Part shown: in pieces, positions 6,159-9,028 of the stretch
Position numbering within the stretch: position 1 is the stretch's first letter
How the letters are laid out: each line of letters starts with the position of its first letter
DNA from: Deltaproteobacteria bacterium
GTDB taxonomy: Bacteria > Desulfobacterota > Desulfobulbia > Desulfobulbales > BM004
DNA length: 9,028 bases
Assembly: GCA_019312695.1 (NCBI GenBank)
Contig: JAFDCT010000022.1
Span: 1-9,028 of the forward strand
Direction of reading: 5' to 3'
Position numbers and translations under genes: made by a program
The notes under the pieces: model-generated
What the model was told of the DNA's origin: nothing
The model's input: the letters and a program-made list of their open reading frames with translations, nothing else
The model's database searches: none

Positions 6159-7112
6159 ATGCCCAGACAGGTGTACATATTATTTAATCTAATAGCTCTG
6201 TTTATCATCACGTATATCGTGGTTGATACCTTTTACAGTGTGGTTGGCATGCACTTGCACAAACTTGGCGGGCAAAAGGCGATTATATTCAAGGATGTTG
6301 AGAAACATGCTGTAAAAACTCCGGCAAAACCTGAATTTTCCATGATCGTCGGGCGCAATATATTCGGGGCCACAGAAAAGGCAGAGCCGCCACCTGTTGA
6401 AGAGTCGACTAAACCGCTTGAAAACCTTGAGGAAACAACGCTGCAGTTATCCCTTCTCGGGACAATTGCCGGAGATGCTGAAAGCGCCAGAGCTATAATA
6501 ATGGACCAGAGAAAAAGAAGCCAGGATATATACAGGGTAGGCGATACGGTTCAGGGTGCAGAGATCAGGCAGATTTTGCGGGGCAAGGTTGTGCTGCGTC
6601 ACGGTGAAAAAGATGAAATCCTGACAATGACAGAGCCAGGAGAGGTATCCGGGGCACAAAATATACCTCCTCCACAGGCCTCCAGAACAAGTTCCCGAGA
6701 CAGGAGGATCAGCAGGGCTGTAAACAGGGGCCGTACTTTACCGGAACCCGGTGCCATTGAGCCACAGGAAGATTTTACCCAGGAAATTCAAGAAGAAGTC
6801 ATTCCGGTAAGCCAGGATGAACTGCAGAGTTCCATAAATAATCTCAATGAACTGCTGACCCAGGTGCGTGTCCGCCCTTATTTCCGCCAGGGAAAACCGG
6901 AGGGACTGATCGTCAGCCAGATCCAGAGTAACTCAATATTTTCCAAACTGGGTTTGATGAACGGTGATATAATTGCCAGCGTCAACGGCCAGCAGATGAG
7001 CACTCCGGAAGAGGCCTTCCAGCTGTATAACAGCCTTAAGTCGGGAACACCGGTCAGTATTGAGATCACCCGCCGCGGGCAGAAGAAAATGTTGACCTAT
7101 GAAATCCAGTAA
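6159..7112 (+). CDS. gspC: Type II secretion inner-membrane linker protein GspC with HR and PDZ domains
   Basis: This 317-residue protein has four visible parts. A short N-terminus and one membrane helix (about 6-29) anchor it in the inner membrane. After FSMIVGRNIFG (60-70), a motif common in GspC, comes the HR domain (about 94-158: LQLSLLGTIAG, ARAIIMDQ, YRVGDTVQGAEIRQILRGKVVLRHG), which also resembles PilP. A low-complexity linker (about 160-225) has a basic stretch (RTSSRDRRISRAVNRGR, 176-192) and then an acidic one. A PDZ domain closes the protein (about 234-317), with the ligand-loop region GLIV at 249-252 and the LGLMNGDIIASVNGQ core (264-278). In the family, the HR domain binds the N0 domain of GspD, and the PDZ or coiled-coil end helps substrate choice. 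It lies 112 bases before gspD and 78 after gspN. ATG 6159 is the first start after TAG 6138-6140. Confidence 0.95.
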   Translation: MPRQVYILFNLIALFIITYIVVDTFYSVVGMHLHKLGGQKAIIFKDVEKHAVKTPAKPEFSMIVGRNIFGATEKAEPPPVEESTKPLENLEETTLQLSLLGTIAGDAESARAIIMDQRKRSQDIYRVGDTVQGAEIRQILRGKVVLRHGEKDEILTMTEPGEVSGAQNIPPPQASRTSSRDRRISRAVNRGRTLPEPGAIEPQEDFTQEIQEEVIPVSQDELQSSINNLNELLTQVRVRPYFRQGKPEGLIVSQIQSNSIFSKLGLMNGDIIASVNGQQMSTPEEAFQLYNSLKSGTPVSIEITRRGQKKMLTYEIQ

Positions 7113-7224
7113 CAGAAATATTGTAAAGGGGATTTGTAAAAAATTACACCCTGAACAGAAATGTGCATAAAGTCATCAAGAGCAAATAAAGCAGAGAGTC
7201 GTTTTACACGGGGGCATTAATAGT

Positions 7225-9028
7225 ATGAAAATATTCAGGCAGGTTGGAATTATACTTGGATTTGTATGCATCGGCACCTGGCTTCTGGTTGCCGCGACCG
7301 TTTTAGGGGCACCGCCGGACAAGGCGGCCCAGGAGCAAGAAGGGGAGCCGGAGCGCTTTGTCACCATTGATTTTGAGAATGTGGATATTAACCTTTTTAT
7401 TAAGTATATCAGTGAGCTAACCGGTAAGAATTTTATAATCGACAAGTCGGTCCGTGGTAATGTGACCATCGTCTCCCCCACTAAAATTTCTGTGGACGAG
7501 GCCTATAAGGTATTTGAATCCGTGCTTGAGGTCCAGGATTTTACTACGGTCCAGGCCGGTTCCGTCATTAAGATCATACCGGCTGCAGATGCCAGGTCTA
7601 AAAATATTGAAACCGGTTATAAGCACGAAACCGTCGAGATAACCGACAAGATCGTCACACAGCTGATCCCTCTGAAATACGCCGACCCGGAGGAACTGAA
7701 AAAACTCTTTACCCCCCTTGTTTCCAAGAACAGTGTTGTCATTGCCTACCCGGCCACCAACCTGCTGATAGTCACAGATGTCCTTTCCAATATCAACCGC
7801 CTGCTCCAGATCATCAAGCAGATCGATGTGGAGGAGAACGTCTCCGAGATCACGGTTATCCCGATTGTAAATGCCACGGCCAGTGAAGTGGCTCAAACGC
7901 TTGATACCATCTTTGAGGGTTCTTCCGCCAGGCGTGCTCCAACAGCTCGAACCGCAGCAACGAGAAGAAGGGCACCGGCTCCAGCCGCGCCTGATGAAGC
8001 AGGCCCGGCCCTGGGTGAGGTGAAGATCATTGCGGATGAGCGGACCAACTCCCTTATTGTTATTGCCTCAGCCTATGATACTGCAAAGGTGAAAAGTCTG
8101 GTCGCGATCCTGGACAAGGATATTCCCCGGGGCAGCGGCAACATAAATGTATACTATCTCCAGCATGCCAATGCCGAAGATCTTACCAAGGTTTTGATGG
8201 CCCTGCCTGAGCAGACAGCCGACCAGCCTGGTGAAAAAGGCAAGGCGCCGGTTATATCAAAGGAAGTGCAGATTGTTGCGGACCAGCCCACAAACTCCCT
8301 GGTCATTACGGCCAATAAGGAGGATTATGCCGTGCTGGAGAATGTCATAAAGCAGCTTGATATTCCCAGGCGCATGGTCTACCTGGAGGCTCTTATCATG
8401 GAAGTCAATGCTGATAAGGATTTTTCCGTCGGGGTTGAATGGATCGGCGCCTTCACCTATGGCAATGATAACGGTATTGTTTTCGGCGGTTCACGCGGCG
8501 GGGATAGCAGCACAATCCCCAGCCTTGAAAATCCCAGTCTGCCCAAGGGGCTTACCATGGGTGTCATAAATGATTTCATTGAGATCAACGGCCAGACATT
8601 CCCCTCAATTTCAGCCATCTTGAATGCCTATAAAAATGATGATGATGTCCATATCATCTCCACACCGCAGATACTCACCACTGACAATGAAGAGGCGGAG
8701 ATCAAGGTTGGCCAGAATGTTCCCTATATCACGAGCCAGAATACCACGGCCGCCAATCAGGATTATACCAATTATGAGTACAAGGATGTTGGCACAACCC
8801 TGAAGATCACCCCGCAGATCAACCAGGAGAATATTGTCCGCCTCCAGGTCTACGTGGAGGTTATCAGGCTGAAAGACGTCTCCATAACAAACACGCCGAC
8901 CACTTTTAAGAGGACGGCCCAGACCACGGTTATCATAAATGACAACAACACCCTGGTTCTAGGCGGCATAATCGGTGACGATGTGCAGGACAGCGTCTAC
9001 AAAATCCCGCTCCTGGGCGATATCCCGG
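7225..9028 (+). CDS. gspD: Type II secretion outer-membrane secretin GspD (3' truncated by window edge)
   Basis: The frame runs from ATG 7225 to the window end with no stop: 601 complete codons. A Sec signal peptide is likely (basic MKIFRQ, hydrophobic core 8-27, cut near 24-29). Domains in order: N0 (about 44-120, FVTIDFENVDINLFIKYISE and NFIIDKSVRGNVTIVSP), N1 (about 138-203), N2 (about 207-300), N3 (about 305-381) and the secretin beta-barrel (from about 383, RRMVYLEALIMEVN). Secretin signatures are VGQNVPY (495-501), the KDVGTTLKITPQI strand and VYKIPLLGDIP (591-601), where the window ends. Probably about 50-150 residues are missing. N2 holds an Arg/Ala/Pro-rich insert (about 234-260). 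GspD forms the multimeric outer-membrane channel. GGGGG at 7210-7214, 10 bases before the ATG, is the best ribosome binding site in the window; ATG 7225 is the first start after TAA 7168-7170. Confidence 0.97.
   Translation, partial: MKIFRQVGIILGFVCIGTWLLVAATVLGAPPDKAAQEQEGEPERFVTIDFENVDINLFIKYISELTGKNFIIDKSVRGNVTIVSPTKISVDEAYKVFESVLEVQDFTTVQAGSVIKIIPAADARSKNIETGYKHETVEITDKIVTQLIPLKYADPEELKKLFTPLVSKNSVVIAYPATNLLIVTDVLSNINRLLQIIKQIDVEENVSEITVIPIVNATASEVAQTLDTIFEGSSARRAPTARTAATRRRAPAPAAPDEAGPALGEVKIIADERTNSLIVIASAYDTAKVKSLVAILDKDIPRGSGNINVYYLQHANAEDLTKVLMALPEQTADQPGEKGKAPVISKEVQIVADQPTNSLVITANKEDYAVLENVIKQLDIPRRMVYLEALIMEVNADKDFSVGVEWIGAFTYGNDNGIVFGGSRGGDSSTIPSLENPSLPKGLTMGVINDFIEINGQTFPSISAILNAYKNDDDVHIISTPQILTTDNEEAEIKVGQNVPYITSQNTTAANQDYTNYEYKDVGTTLKITPQINQENIVRLQVYVEVIRLKDVSITNTPTTFKRTAQTTVIINDNNTLVLGGIIGDDVQDSVYKIPLLGDIP

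Noticed and set aside
7121..7148. TTGTAAA repeated twice and TGTAA-AAAA-TTACA dyad between gspC and gspD
   Set aside because: These are short A/T-rich patterns with five-base arms in a 112-base gap. They are expected by chance and too weak for an operator or terminator call.
7225..7290. Lipobox in the GspD signal peptide (Cys15)
   Set aside because: Cys15 sits inside the hydrophobic core in the context GFVC, which does not match a lipobox; a standard Sec signal peptide is more likely.
7417..7896. A 159-codon open frame on the - strand
   Set aside because: It lies entirely antisense to gspD N0-N2 domain coding sequence, which has strong family signatures. The antisense translation shows no domain, so it is a shadow frame.

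Overview
The window is one continuous block of type II secretion system (T2SS, general secretory pathway) genes, all on the + strand. The order is gspH (3' end only), gspI, gspJ, gspK, gspL, gspM, gspN, gspC and gspD (5' part only). Nothing in it looks like a mobile element, CRISPR array, tRNA or rRNA. Base composition is moderate. The PilM-like GspL, the gspN-type gene and the placement of gspC-gspD after gspN fit a Desulfobacterota ('deltaproteobacterial') or similar Gram-negative T2SS better than the gammaproteobacterial gspC-first layout. That taxonomic guess is inference from gene content and order, with no marker gene in the window.

Layout: bases 1-2728 encode the minor pseudopilins H, I, J and K, which together form the tip of the pseudopilus. 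Three of their prepilin-peptidase sites (I, J, K) are visible. The H start lies off the left edge, probably preceded by gspE, gspF and gspG. An A/T-rich gap (2729-2965) separates them from bases 2966-6080, which encode the inner-membrane assembly platform: GspL (actin-like cytoplasmic domain, one membrane helix, periplasmic domain), GspM (PilO-like bitopic protein) and GspN (membrane-anchored, beta-rich periplasmic protein). Bases 6159-9028 encode GspC, the periplasmic linker with HR and PDZ domains, and GspD, the outer-membrane secretin. GspD runs off the right edge inside its secretin domain.

How the parts work together (family knowledge): GspL/M/C in the inner membrane couple the cytoplasmic ATPase GspE (not in the window) to growth of the pseudopilus. 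GspI, J, K and H cap the pseudopilus. The GspC HR domain docks on the GspD N0 domain, so folded periplasmic proteins can be pushed out through the secretin.

The main oddities are modest. The gene block is loosely packed (gaps of 243, 237, 133, 63, 78 and 112 bases) and most starts have poor Shine-Dalgarno sequences. The gspK-gspL gap has two adjacent dyad symmetries and a possible promoter. The octamer TTGACCCC occurs more often than expected, including a tandem pair in the gspL-gspM gap. GspL lacks the usual acidic residue at its second phosphate motif. I see no convincing undescribed system here.
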